Assembly (NCBI GenBank): GCA_051003695.1
Contig: JBPCLB010000220.1
Span: 1-26,934 of the forward strand
DNA from: Gaiella sp051003695
GTDB lineage: Bacteria; Actinomycetota; Thermoleophilia; Gaiellales; Gaiellaceae
DNA length: 26,934 bases
Direction of reading: 5' to 3'
The position numbers were made by a program, and so were the translations under genes. The number at the start of each line of letters is the position of its first letter. The first letter of the stretch is position 1. Below, piece by piece: positions 14,095 to 22,021 of this stretch. Under the pieces are notes generated by a model. The model was not told where the DNA came from and did not search any database. It saw nothing but the letters and a program-made list of their open reading frames with translations.

Positions 14095-15507
14095 TCACCC
14101 TTCCGCGCGAGCGTCCAGCGCTTCGAGCTCCCGGCTTGCCCAATCGTCGACGGTCGCCGACCGGACGTGGTCGGCGAGCCCGCCGGCAAGCCGCGCACGA
14201 TCGGCGGGGACTAGCGCAAGCGCGCGCTCGAGGCTCGCTGCCTGGGCCTCGAGATCGAATGGATCGGTCGCGATCACGAACGGCTCGAGCTCCGCGAACG
14301 CGCCTGCCTCCCGCGAGAGCACCACGACGCCGTTGCGCTCGTTGACGAGCGGGGCCTCCTTCGCCACGAGATTGAGCCCGTCACGCACCGGGTTGACGAG
14401 CAGGACGTCGTACTCCAGGTACGCCGCCACGGAAGCCGCGAGATCGTCCCGCACTTCGAGCACGACCGGAGCCCAGCCGGCGCGGCCGTGCCGGGCACAC
14501 ACGGCAGCGGCTGCTCGCTCGATCTCGACGCGATACGCGGCGTACTCGGGAATCTCCTGACGCGACGGGTCGAGCAGCGCTAGCAGGGAGACGTGGCCGT
14601 GGAGGTCGGGCCGGCGGTCGAGGAGCAGACCGAACGCCTGGAAGCCCCGCACGGCATTCTTGGCCGGATCGGTTCGGTCGGCACGCACGACGAGCGCGGC
14701 GGGCCGGTCCGCACGGAGTGTCGCGCGGCGAGCAGCGACCTCGGCCGAGGCGACGAGCGCCTCGAGCGTCGGAGCGTCGGCCGGAACGGGGTTGACGTGC
14801 GTTTGCCGCTCGGCGTCCTCTCCTCGACCGAGCAGCGAGTCGCAGCAATCGACGAAGGCCACGCGCCAGCGCTCGGTGTGGAAGCCGATGCTGTCGCAGG
14901 CGAGTAGTCCCTCGTGCACCTCGGCAATGATCCGGGGAGGGATCGAGCGCCACTCGTCGGGGCTCGCCCAGGGTGTGTGGCTGAAGTGCGCGATCGCCGC
15001 GTGCGGCACGCGCGCACGGATGAGCGGTGCGACACACATGAGGTGGTAGTCCTGGACGAGCAACGCGGCCTCCGGTGTCCGCCGAAGCTCCTCGAGCACG
15101 GCTTCGGCAAGAGCGCGGTTCACCTCGCGGTAGCCTTCCACCCAGGCGCGTTCGACCGCCGCTCCCCGTTGCTCGAGGAGCTCCGTGAGCCCGTGCAGCA
15201 CGAACCAGAGCACCGGGTTCGCGGCGACGGTGTAGAAGAGGCGGTAGGCCTCGGGGTCGTGCGCCACGAGCCTCAGGCGATAGTCTGCGCCGGCCGCAGA
15301 GCGCTCCGTCCGCGCCTCCTTCCCGTGGTCGGGGAGCTCCGCGTCCCTTCGCGCGCTCGCGACCCATGTGACGTCGTGATGGTCGACGAGCGGGCGGAGC
15401 GCCGCGACCAAGCCGCCGGCGCCACGCGTTGCGACGGTCGTCCCGTCGGGGTCGCGGCGATACTCGACCGGGCCGCGGTTCGAGGCGATCAGCAGCCGGC
15501 GACGCAC
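14095..15507 (-). CDS. otsA: Trehalose-6-phosphate synthase (GT20 family)
   Basis: A 470-residue GT20 enzyme, expected to join a nucleotide-activated glucose to glucose-6-phosphate. Motifs: LIASNRGPVEYRRD, GAGGLVAALRPL, LLVQDYHLM, FSHTPWASPDEW, CDSIGFHTERWR, VRADRTDPAKNAVRGF, VNPVRDGLNLVAKE and VVVLSREAGAF. The usual ERLDYSKG acceptor/donor motif appears as RADRTDPAKN, a form I associate with actinobacterial members; donor choice (UDP-, ADP- or GDP-glucose) and even product (a glucosylglycerol-type phosphate) are therefore open. GTG 15507 begins 26 bp after the htrA stop without a clear Shine-Dalgarno, suggesting read-through from htrA. No otsB phosphatase is nearby. Confidence 0.85.
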   Translation of the reverse strand: MRRRLLIASNRGPVEYRRDPDGTTVATRGAGGLVAALRPLVDHHDVTWVASARRDAELPDHGKEARTERSAAGADYRLRLVAHDPEAYRLFYTVAANPVLWFVLHGLTELLEQRGAAVERAWVEGYREVNRALAEAVLEELRRTPEAALLVQDYHLMCVAPLIRARVPHAAIAHFSHTPWASPDEWRSIPPRIIAEVHEGLLACDSIGFHTERWRVAFVDCCDSLLGRGEDAERQTHVNPVPADAPTLEALVASAEVAARRATLRADRPAALVVRADRTDPAKNAVRGFQAFGLLLDRRPDLHGHVSLLALLDPSRQEIPEYAAYRVEIERAAAAVCARHGRAGWAPVVLEVRDDLAASVAAYLEYDVLLVNPVRDGLNLVAKEAPLVNERNGVVVLSREAGAFAELEPFVIATDPFDLEAQAASLERALALVPADRARLAGGLADHVRSATVDDWASRELEALDARAEG

Positions 15508-15533
15508 GGCCTAGATGTCTCGAGGCACGATGG

Positions 15534-16721
15534 CTAGCCGTTCGCGGACGGCCGGTTTCCGAGTGTCACGTCCACCGCCAGCCGCCGGGTGCCCCCGCGC
15601 AGCACCGTGAACTCGACGGTCTGGCCGGGGAGCAGCTCGGTCGTGACGATCCGCGACACGTCGTCGGCGCCGTCGACGCGCTCGCCGTCGATCGCGACGA
15701 TCAGATCGCCGCCGAGCGTGAGCTCCAGCCCGTTGTAGGTTCCGCGCCGGGAGCCACCCACGAGCCCTGCACGCGCTGCGGGCGTTCCGTCCTCGACCCG
15801 GACGACGAGCGCGCCGCGATCCGCGGCGAGCTCGAAGCGTTCCGCGATCCCCGGCGTCACGTCCTGTGTCGTGACGCCGATGTACGCATAGGCCACCTTG
15901 CCGGTGCGCACGAGCTGGGCGAGCGAACGACGCGCGATGTCGATCGGAATCGCGAGACCGACTCCTTCGGCCGTCCCCGACGTGCTCTGAATCTGAGCGT
16001 TGATGCCGATCACGCGACCGTCGGCGTCGAAGAGCGGGCCGCCCGAGTTGCCCCGATTGATCGGGGCGTCCGTCTGGATCGCGTTGGCGACGGCGAAGCG
16101 CGAGGTCAGTGAGTCGATCGAGCGGCCGATGGCCGAGACGACTCCGACGGAGAGCGAGCTCTGTTTCCCGAACGGACTCCCGATCGCAGCGACCGGCGTC
16201 CCCACGACGACGTCGGCCGAGCGACCCAGCGGCACCGGTGCGACCGGATGCTGGGCAGGATCGACCTCGATCACGCCGACGTCGGCGAAGAGATCCCAGC
16301 CGACGATGGACGCGGGCACCCGCTCGCCGTCCGTGAACTCGACGTAGACGGCCTGCGCTCCCCGCACGGAGGTCGGCTCCTCGGCGACGTTCGTGATCAC
16401 ATGCGCGTTCGTCAGGATCCGGCCCTGGCGATCGACCACGAAGCCGGAGCCCTGCGAGGTGCCGTCGGCGCCGAGCTCGGCGTAGACCGTGACGACACCC
16501 GTCGAGCGCGTCGCGTAGATCGCGGCGGGATCGAAGCCGTTGCCGAGGCGTGGCCGGGCCTGGCTCGCCGACGACGGCGTGGTTGGCGCACCGCTCTCGA
16601 CGGGGACGACCACGGTCGTCTCGTCGCCGCCGAGCTCCGTTGCGGCGCCGATCGCCAACGCGACGGCGCCACCGAGCACCGCAGCGACGAACGCAAGCCC
16701 GACGGCGGCTGGCAGGCGCAT
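15534..16721 (-). CDS. htrA: HtrA/DegP-like membrane-anchored serine protease with PDZ domain
   Basis: A 395-residue S1C protease. A single N-terminal membrane anchor (AAVGLAFVAAVLGGAVALAIG, about 5-25) and a Thr/Ser/Pro-rich linker precede the trypsin-like domain. The triad is complete: His107 in LTNAHVIT, Asp147 in LFADVGV, Ser226 in NRGNSGGPL. A PDZ domain follows (about 285-385; YIGVTTQDV, ALVVRVEDGTPAARAGL, LTLGGDLIVAIDG). It should degrade or remodel misfolded proteins outside the membrane. ATG 16721 has TACGGT 6 nt upstream, implying a leaderless transcript of its own. It lies directly behind a two-component system, like mycobacterial pepD behind mprAB. Confidence 0.93.
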   Translation of the reverse strand: MRLPAAVGLAFVAAVLGGAVALAIGAATELGGDETTVVVPVESGAPTTPSSASQARPRLGNGFDPAAIYATRSTGVVTVYAELGADGTSQGSGFVVDRQGRILTNAHVITNVAEEPTSVRGAQAVYVEFTDGERVPASIVGWDLFADVGVIEVDPAQHPVAPVPLGRSADVVVGTPVAAIGSPFGKQSSLSVGVVSAIGRSIDSLTSRFAVANAIQTDAPINRGNSGGPLFDADGRVIGINAQIQSTSGTAEGVGLAIPIDIARRSLAQLVRTGKVAYAYIGVTTQDVTPGIAERFELAADRGALVVRVEDGTPAARAGLVGGSRRGTYNGLELTLGGDLIVAIDGERVDGADDVSRIVTTELLPGQTVEFTVLRGGTRRLAVDVTLGNRPSANG

Positions 16722-16727
16722 CGGCGC

Positions 16728-16733
16728 ACCGTA
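16728..16733 (-). promoter_or_regulatory. -10 box of a leaderless htrA promoter
   Basis: TACGGT (message sense), 6 nt, then ATG 16721. The -35 position falls on the palindrome at 16751-16766. Confidence 0.5.
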
Positions 16734-16750
16734 GCAGCGCCTCTCGAGCC

Positions 16751-16766
16751 GTTTTCACGTGGAAAC
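16751..16766. promoter_or_regulatory. 16-bp palindrome at the htrA promoter
   Basis: GTTTTCACGTGGAAAC is an inverted repeat with one T/G mismatch pair around CACGTG. It lies between the kinase stop (16773) and the htrA -10 box and covers the expected -35. It could be an operator, a parS-like site or a hairpin ending the kinase transcript. Confidence 0.5.
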
Positions 16767-16772
16767 GCCGCG

Positions 16773-18200
16773 TCACGAGGCCGTGGTCGCGAGCGTGCGA
16801 CCAGACTCGAGCAGCGGATCTGCCGGCAGGGTCAACGTGAATACGGTGCGGCCCGGCCGGCTCTCGACCGAGACCTCCCCGCCCATCTGCGCTGCGACCT
16901 CGCGTGCAATCGCGAGTCCGAGCCCGCTGCCCGAGGCCCTGGAGCCCTCGACGCGGTAGAAGCGATCGAAGATGCGCACGCGGTGCTCTGGCGGAATGCC
17001 CGGCCCGTCGTCCTCGACCTCGAGCTGAGCCTCGTCGCGTGCGCTCCTCGCCCGGATCGTCACCTGGGTCCCGACGGGTGTGTGAACGACCGCGTTGCGT
17101 GCGAGCGCACGGGCGATCTGGAGTACACGCTCCTCGTCGGCGAGCGCCCACACCTCGGTGGTCGCCTCTGCGCGCACCGGGCGCCCGCTGCGTTCGGAGA
17201 CCGGTTGCAGCTCGTCCGCAAGGTTGCGGGCGAGCTCCGAGAGGCTGACCTCCTCGCGCTCGACGCGCAGTCGGCCCGCGTCGATCCGAGAGAGGTCGAG
17301 GAGGTCGGCTGCGAGCGTCGACAGTCGCTCGACCTGTTCGCGTGTCGTTGCGAGGAAGCCGGTACGGGTCTCCTCGTCGAGCTCCTCGTCAGCCATCAAC
17401 TCGAGGAAGCCCGCAAGGGAGAAGAGCGGCGTGCGCAGCTCGTGCGAGGCATTGGCGACGAACTCCTTGCGCGCCGTATCGAGTTGCGCGAGCTGGATCC
17501 GCATCCGGTCGAACGCCTCGGCGAGCTGCCCCAACTCATCGTCACCGAGGTCGATCACCGGCTCGTCGAACGACCCCTGCGCAATGCGGTTCGCCGCGCG
17601 CTCGAGGCGGCGGATGCGTCGCGCGTGCACGGCCGCTGCGATGCTCCCGAGCGAGAGGACGATCGCCAGCGCGACGATCGTCGCGTACGCCAGTCGGCGC
17701 TCGACGAGCGCGACGGTGCGCAGCTGGTCGTTGAGGGAGGAGGAGAAGAGCAGCACGAGTTGCGTGGAGAGCACCTGCGCGGCCGACTCCGCGTACTCGA
17801 CGTCGTTCCGTGTCACGCGAGCGCGCGCGGTTCCGGCCTTTGTGGCGGCCAGGGCGACCGGGTTGCGCGCGAGCCCACCCGGCACCCCGGCCGAGTCCGC
17901 GAGGGGCGCAAGGGTCACGGGATCGGTCGCGATCACCTGCAACACGACGACGCGAGCGTTGAACGCGCTGCCCAGCCCGCGCACGACGTCCTCGAGCGCA
18001 GCAGAGTCGAAGAGCGCCGCGCTCGAGGGCAGATTGATCGCCGAGAGCTGCGTCGCCTGCTCGAGCTCGTCGAGCTTCGCCTCGACGAGCCGCCGCTCGA
18101 GCGACGGCACGATCATCACGTAGGCGCCGGCGAGCGCGGCGACGACGAAGGCGAGCAGCGCAACCGCGAGCTTCACGCGGATGCCGCCCGGAAGGTTCAT
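16773..18200 (-). CDS. Two-component sensor histidine kinase (HAMP, HisKA, HATPase)
   Basis: A 475-residue kinase. Two membrane helices (about 9-31 and 171-191) flank an extracytoplasmic sensor of about 140 residues. They are followed by HAMP (RRIRRLERAANRIAQGSFDE), HisKA with phospho-acceptor His253 in NASHELRTPL, and HATPase_c with N-box RALARNAVVHTP, DDGPGIPPEH, FDRFYR and SGSGLGLAIA. ATG 18200 overlaps the regulator's stop (ATGA), so regulator and kinase are co-translated. The frame is open upstream to 19055, opposite to and inside neighbouring genes, but conserved kinase sequence begins here. The ligand or stress sensed is unknown; the downstream HtrA protease suggests envelope stress. 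Confidence 0.93.
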   Translation of the reverse strand: MNLPGGIRVKLAVALLAFVVAALAGAYVMIVPSLERRLVEAKLDELEQATQLSAINLPSSAALFDSAALEDVVRGLGSAFNARVVVLQVIATDPVTLAPLADSAGVPGGLARNPVALAATKAGTARARVTRNDVEYAESAAQVLSTQLVLLFSSSLNDQLRTVALVERRLAYATIVALAIVLSLGSIAAAVHARRIRRLERAANRIAQGSFDEPVIDLGDDELGQLAEAFDRMRIQLAQLDTARKEFVANASHELRTPLFSLAGFLELMADEELDEETRTGFLATTREQVERLSTLAADLLDLSRIDAGRLRVEREEVSLSELARNLADELQPVSERSGRPVRAEATTEVWALADEERVLQIARALARNAVVHTPVGTQVTIRARSARDEAQLEVEDDGPGIPPEHRVRIFDRFYRVEGSRASGSGLGLAIAREVAAQMGGEVSVESRPGRTVFTLTLPADPLLESGRTLATTAS

Positions 18201-18898
18201 CCGGCTCGGAACCGGTACCCGGCGCCGCGAACCGTGAGGATCAGCTCGGGCTCGTGGGGATTGCGCTCGATCTTCTCCCGCAGGTGCCGCACGTGCACGT
18301 CGATCGTTCGCGGCTCGCGGTAGTCCGCAGACCCGCGGATCCGCTCGAGCAGCTGCCTGCGACTGAAGACGACGCCGGGATCGGCGGCGAGCAGCGTCAG
18401 CAGCTCGAACTCGACGAACGTGAGCTGCACCGCCTGCCCACGCGCCTCGACGATCCGGCGGGGCAAGTCGATGCGCACATCGCCGCGATCGATCACCTCG
18501 TCTCGCCGGCCGGGGGTGTGCGGGGTCGACGCGCGCCGCAGGAGCGCCTTGATCCGGCTTCGGAACTCGCGGATCGAGAACGGCTTGGTGATGTAGTCGT
18601 CTGCACCGAGCTCGAGCCCGAGGACCTTGTCGAGCTCGTCGTCGCGGGCGGTCAGCATGATGATCGGCACGGTGCTCTCGGCCCGTAAGCGCCGGCAGAC
18701 CTCGAGCCCATCGACTTTTGGCAACATGATGTCGAGGACGACGAGGTCGACTCGTTGCTCGCCGAACCGGCGTAGAGCCTCTTCGCCGTCCCGTGCCTGC
18801 ACGACCGCGTACCCGTCCCGTTCCAGCGGATAGGTGAGCAGGGTCTGGATCGAGTCCTCGTCGTCGACGAGGAGAATGGTCGAGGTTGGGTCGGGCAT
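18197..18898 (-). CDS. OmpR-family response regulator
   Basis: A 233-residue regulator. The receiver domain has acidic Asp12/Asp13, phospho-acceptor Asp56 in LVVLDIMLPK, and Lys105 in ITKPFS. The winged-helix DNA-binding domain has VQLTFVEFELLTLLA, recognition-helix region EPRTIDVHVRHLREKIE and the terminal wing LTVRGAGYRFR. ATG 18898 begins MPDPTSTILLVDDED, the normal receiver opening, although the frame is open to 19747. It is the first gene of the long minus-strand run and is coupled to the kinase. The relation to MprA/PhoB-type regulators is by architecture only. Confidence 0.94.
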   Translation of the reverse strand: MPDPTSTILLVDDEDSIQTLLTYPLERDGYAVVQARDGEEALRRFGEQRVDLVVLDIMLPKVDGLEVCRRLRAESTVPIIMLTARDDELDKVLGLELGADDYITKPFSIREFRSRIKALLRRASTPHTPGRRDEVIDRGDVRIDLPRRIVEARGQAVQLTFVEFELLTLLAADPGVVFSRRQLLERIRGSADYREPRTIDVHVRHLREKIERNPHEPELILTVRGAGYRFRAG

Positions 18899-18912
18899 GA
18901 CTCGCGTCGCAG

Positions 18913-18918
18913 AAAGTA
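18913..18918 (-). promoter_or_regulatory. -10 box of the response-regulator operon
   Basis: TACTTT in message sense, 14 nt before ATG 18898, predicting a leader of only about 7 nt. The 18899-19033 divergent gap also holds the promoter of the M28-like gene and no other gene. Confidence 0.4.
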
Positions 18919-19018
18919 GCGCGCTTCCGATCCCTCGGTCGCGCTCGCTCAACCCTCGTCTCGAATGGGAGGCGCCAACCCGCAAGCTGCTCGCCCGGGC
19001 TCGAGAGATCCGGCGCCC

Positions 19019-19024
19019 TACACT
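19019..19024 (+). promoter_or_regulatory. -10 box of the M28-like gene
   Basis: TACACT, 9 nt before ATG 19034. It supports that start over the in-frame ATG 18965, which lies upstream of the promoter. Confidence 0.4.
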
Positions 19025-19033
19025 CCCCCCTCG

Positions 19034-20812
19034 ATGGAGCCGGCCCTGCCCGCAACGCCTCGACGGCGCCCGCGGCGCGGCTCCCCCGAGCGACCGATCG
19101 ACACGCGCCTCGTTCGCGCGGTCGCGCTCCTGCTCGCCCTCCCGGTCGTGATCGTGGCAGCGACCGTCGCGCAACCGGGGCCGCTGCCAGGACCGACGCT
19201 GCCCGCCGGGTTCGACGGCGCCGCCGCGCTCACCCTCTCGCGCGAGCTCGCCCGCGCCCATCCCTCGCGCGTCCCCGGCACGCTCGAGGGTGGGCAGGCC
19301 GCGGCGTGGTTCGAGCAACGGCTCGCGCTGTACGGCCTGCCCGTGACACGCGACGAATGGACAGCAGACGTTCCGGGGCTCGGCCGAACGAAGCTCGTCA
19401 ACCTGCAAGCGGTCGTCCGTGGCACGCTCGACGACGCGATCGTCGTCATGGCTCACAGGGACACGAGGGTTGGCAGCGCCGGTGCGAACGACAACGCGAC
19501 CGGAACGGCTGCGCTGATCGAGCTCGCACGCGGCTACGCAGCCGTGGGGGCCGGCGGCGCCGCACAACGTCGCCCCTTGCACACGCTGCTCTTCCTGTCG
19601 ACCGACGGCGGTGCCTACGGTGGGATCGGGGCCGCCCGCTTCGCCGCACGCTCGCCATGGCGCGGCCGGGTCTCGGCCGGAGTCTCGCTCGACGGCCTCG
19701 GCGGGCGCGAGCCACCGCGCCTCGAGCTTTCGGGCCTCGGGGCGCACTCCCCGCCGGCCGCGCTCGTGCGCACCGTGGAGAGCCGCGGCGGCGACGTGCT
19801 CGGCCGTTCGCTTCGGCGGCCGGGCCTCCTGACCCAGCTCGTGGCGCTTGGTTTGCCATTCGCCTACGGCGAGCAGGCGCCGCTGCTCGCCGCCGGGATC
19901 CCGGCCGTCCGGCTGACCACGTCGCCGGAGGCCGGGGTCGCGCCCGGCGCGGACGAGATCGAAGGGCTCAACGCAACGCGCTTCGCCCGACTCGGCGTGA
20001 CCGCGGAGGAGACGCTCGGCTCACTGGACGCGAGCGTCGAGCTGCCGGAGACCACCGCTGCCGCCCTCTTCCTCGGCGACCGAGCGATCAGGGGCTGGGC
20101 GCTCGCGCTGCTGCTCGTCGTGGCGACGGTCCCGTTCGTCGCCGGCGCTCTCGACCTTCTCGGCCGGGCACGCCGGCGGAGGATCCCGCTGCAGGGGGCG
20201 TGGAGAGCTCTTCGGCGCCGGGCCGGGCTCTGGCTCTTCGGAATCGCAATCGTCTTCGTGCTCGCCCTGGGCGGTGCACTGCCGATCGGCGGGAAGCCGC
20301 CGCCGCCCGACGAGCCTCCCGTCGATGCCTGGCCGCTCGGGGCGGTGATCGCCGCGATCGCGGTCGGTCTGCTCGCCTGGCTCCGCGAGCGAGCGCTCCT
20401 GCTTCCGCGCCGGCGGGCGACCGAGGACGAGGAGCTCGCAGGATTCTGCGTCACGTTCGTGGCGCTCAGCGGAGTCGCCGTCGCAACCGTGGTCGTCAAC
20501 CCGTACGGGCTCGTGTTTCTGCTCCCGTCGCTCTACGCCTGGCTGTGGCTGCCGCACCTGCGGCGCACGCGAGGCGGGCCGGCCGACCTCCTGTTCGGCG
20601 CAGGCCTCGTCGGACCGGTGCTGGCACTCGTCGTGCTGCACGAGCAGCTCGATCTCGGCGCGCGGGCGCCGCTCTATCTGCTCGGGCTGCTGACGTCCGG
20701 GGTGATCTCGTGGCCGACGGCGCTCGTGCTGGCGGCGTGGGCTGCCTGCGCCGCGCAGATCGCGGCGCTGGCCGCGCGACGCTACGCCCCGCTGGATGCA
20801 AGCGCGAGGTAG
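19034..20812 (+). CDS. M28-peptidase-like polytopic membrane protein with altered active-site residues
   Basis: A 592-residue protein: cytoplasmic Arg/Pro-rich N-terminus, one helix (about 26-46), an M28 aminopeptidase-like domain (about 60-330), then about seven more helices. The fold is recognisable from MAHRDTR (His141, Asp143), GANDNATGTAALIELARG (Asp153), LLFLSTDGGAYGGIGAARF, SLDGLGG (Asp220) and LLAAGIPAVRL. However, the catalytic/ligand Glu-Glu pair expected after STDG is Gly-Ala (193-194), and the last His ligand is replaced in the GEQAP segment (Gln281). It is therefore predicted to bind metal poorly or to be inactive. M28-like domain plus several C-terminal helices resembles eukaryotic GPAA1 in layout only. 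Function unknown. ATG 19034 is chosen over 18965 because a TACACT box lies between. Confidence 0.8.
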   Translation: MEPALPATPRRRPRRGSPERPIDTRLVRAVALLLALPVVIVAATVAQPGPLPGPTLPAGFDGAAALTLSRELARAHPSRVPGTLEGGQAAAWFEQRLALYGLPVTRDEWTADVPGLGRTKLVNLQAVVRGTLDDAIVVMAHRDTRVGSAGANDNATGTAALIELARGYAAVGAGGAAQRRPLHTLLFLSTDGGAYGGIGAARFAARSPWRGRVSAGVSLDGLGGREPPRLELSGLGAHSPPAALVRTVESRGGDVLGRSLRRPGLLTQLVALGLPFAYGEQAPLLAAGIPAVRLTTSPEAGVAPGADEIEGLNATRFARLGVTAEETLGSLDASVELPETTAAALFLGDRAIRGWALALLLVVATVPFVAGALDLLGRARRRRIPLQGAWRALRRRAGLWLFGIAIVFVLALGGALPIGGKPPPPDEPPVDAWPLGAVIAAIAVGLLAWLRERALLLPRRRATEDEELAGFCVTFVALSGVAVATVVVNPYGLVFLLPSLYAWLWLPHLRRTRGGPADLLFGAGLVGPVLALVVLHEQLDLGARAPLYLLGLLTSGVISWPTALVLAAWAACAAQIAALAARRYAPLDASAR

Positions 20813-21990
20813 CGCACCGGAGCCCCCTGAGCGATCGCACCATCGCCGCGGGGCACATGCACGAGCACGTCCGCGGCGGCAGCCCTTGCGATCATGTGGG
20901 AGTCTTGCCCGACGACGGGCGTCAGCGACGCGGTTCCATCCGGCCCACGGTCGAGCCTCGCACGGACGAAGTCGTCGCGGCTGGCGTTGCGGGCGAGCGG
21001 CAGCGTCGAGGTTCCTGCCCGGAATGCCGGTTCGGCCGAGAACAGCCCCTGGAGTCGCCGGAGCGCGGGGAGCACGAACAGGATCGCGCCGACGAGTGAC
21101 GAGACGGGATTGCCGGGGAGACCGAAGACAAGCGTCTCGCCGCGCACGGCGAACGACAGCGGCTTTCCCGGACGCACCGCAACGCCCCAGAAGACCTCCT
21201 CGGCGCCGAGTTCCTGCGCGACGCGGCGTACGAGATCGTGCGGTCCGACCGAGACTCCGCCGGACGTGACGACGACGTCGTCGGCGAAAGCGTCCGCGAG
21301 CGCGGCGCGATGCGCGACGAGTGTGTCGACGGCCGTGTGCAGACGCCTCACCTCCGCTCCTGCGTTCTGGAACAGCGACTCGAGCATGACGCCGTTCGAC
21401 TCGTAGATCTGCCCGGGTCCCAGCACCTCCCCGGGGGGCCGCAGCTCGGTGCCGGTCGTGAGAATCGCGACCCTGGGGCGTCGGTGGCACCGGACCATCG
21501 CGATTCCCGTCGCGGCGAGAGCCGCGAGCCGATGCGGTGCGAGTTGCGCTCCCTGCTCGGCGATCGTCTCGCCCCGTCGCGCATCGCCGCCCGCCTCCCT
21601 GATGTTGGCGCCGAGGGGCACGGAGCGCTCGACCTCCACCTCCGTGGCGCGGTCGCGCACGAGCTCGAGGGGGATAACGGCGTCGGCGCCCTCGGGTACG
21701 AGCCCGCCGGTCGCGATCCCCATCGCCTCACCCGCCACGAGCGGCCGCGTTGCCGGCCGGCCGGCGGCAATTCTCAGCTCGACACGGAGCGTGCCAGGGG
21801 TGTCCGCGGCGCGGAGCGCAAATCCGTCCATCGCCGAGCTCGAAAACGGGGGCAGGTCGACCGCCGCCTGCGCAGCCGCGGCGATGATCATGCCCGCCGA
21901 GCGCCCGAGCGGAACATCCTCGGCGGGGAGGGCTCGGGCGTGCGAGAGCACCCGCTCCAGCGCGTCCTCGACCGTCAGGAGGTCGGCCAC
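20782..21990 (-). CDS. moeA: Molybdopterin molybdenumtransferase MoeA
   Basis: A 402-residue protein that inserts molybdate into adenylated molybdopterin. Motifs: LPPFSSSAMDGFAL (substrate Asp), AGEAMGIATGGLVPEGADAV, VAILTTGTELRPPGE, QIYESNGVML, VVTSGGVSVGPHD, GVAVRPGKPLSF and FGLPGNPVSSLV, then the C-terminal domain IV. The start is GTG 21990, at VADLLTVEDALERVL, because TAGCGT lies 7 nt upstream; the frame is open to 22062 into the divergent gene. Its 3' end overlaps the convergent M28-like gene by 31 bp. Confidence 0.94.
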   Translation of the reverse strand: MADLLTVEDALERVLSHARALPAEDVPLGRSAGMIIAAAAQAAVDLPPFSSSAMDGFALRAADTPGTLRVELRIAAGRPATRPLVAGEAMGIATGGLVPEGADAVIPLELVRDRATEVEVERSVPLGANIREAGGDARRGETIAEQGAQLAPHRLAALAATGIAMVRCHRRPRVAILTTGTELRPPGEVLGPGQIYESNGVMLESLFQNAGAEVRRLHTAVDTLVAHRAALADAFADDVVVTSGGVSVGPHDLVRRVAQELGAEEVFWGVAVRPGKPLSFAVRGETLVFGLPGNPVSSLVGAILFVLPALRRLQGLFSAEPAFRAGTSTLPLARNASRDDFVRARLDRGPDGTASLTPVVGQDSHMIARAAAADVLVHVPRGDGAIAQGAPVRYLALASSGA

Positions 21991-21997
21991 CCGTCGC

Positions 21998-22003
21998 ACG
22001 CTA
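21998..22003 (-). promoter_or_regulatory. -10 box of a leaderless moeA promoter
   Basis: TAGCGT in message sense, 7 nt before GTG 21990. It is only 5 bp from the divergent -10 box at 22009. Confidence 0.5.
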
Positions 22004-22008
22004 CCGGG

Positions 22009-22014
22009 TACGCT
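22009..22014 (+). promoter_or_regulatory. -10 box of a leaderless GT2-operon promoter
   Basis: TACGCT, 7 nt before ATG 22022; mirror image of the moeA promoter in the same 31-bp gap. Confidence 0.5.
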
Positions 22015-22021
22015 CGCGCCG

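Noticed and set aside
16248..18323. Plus-strand ORF of 691 codons opposite the kinase and htrA.
   Set aside because: Antisense shadow of GC-rich coding sequence; no domains, Arg/Asp/Glu-rich composition typical of a complementary frame, while the minus strand encodes complete families.
18197..19747. Response regulator and kinase frames open far upstream (to 19747 and 19055), suggesting a longer or fused two-component protein.
   Set aside because: The upstream parts are antisense to the M28-like gene or out of frame with the regulator, contain no domain, and normal N-termini start at 18898 and 18200.
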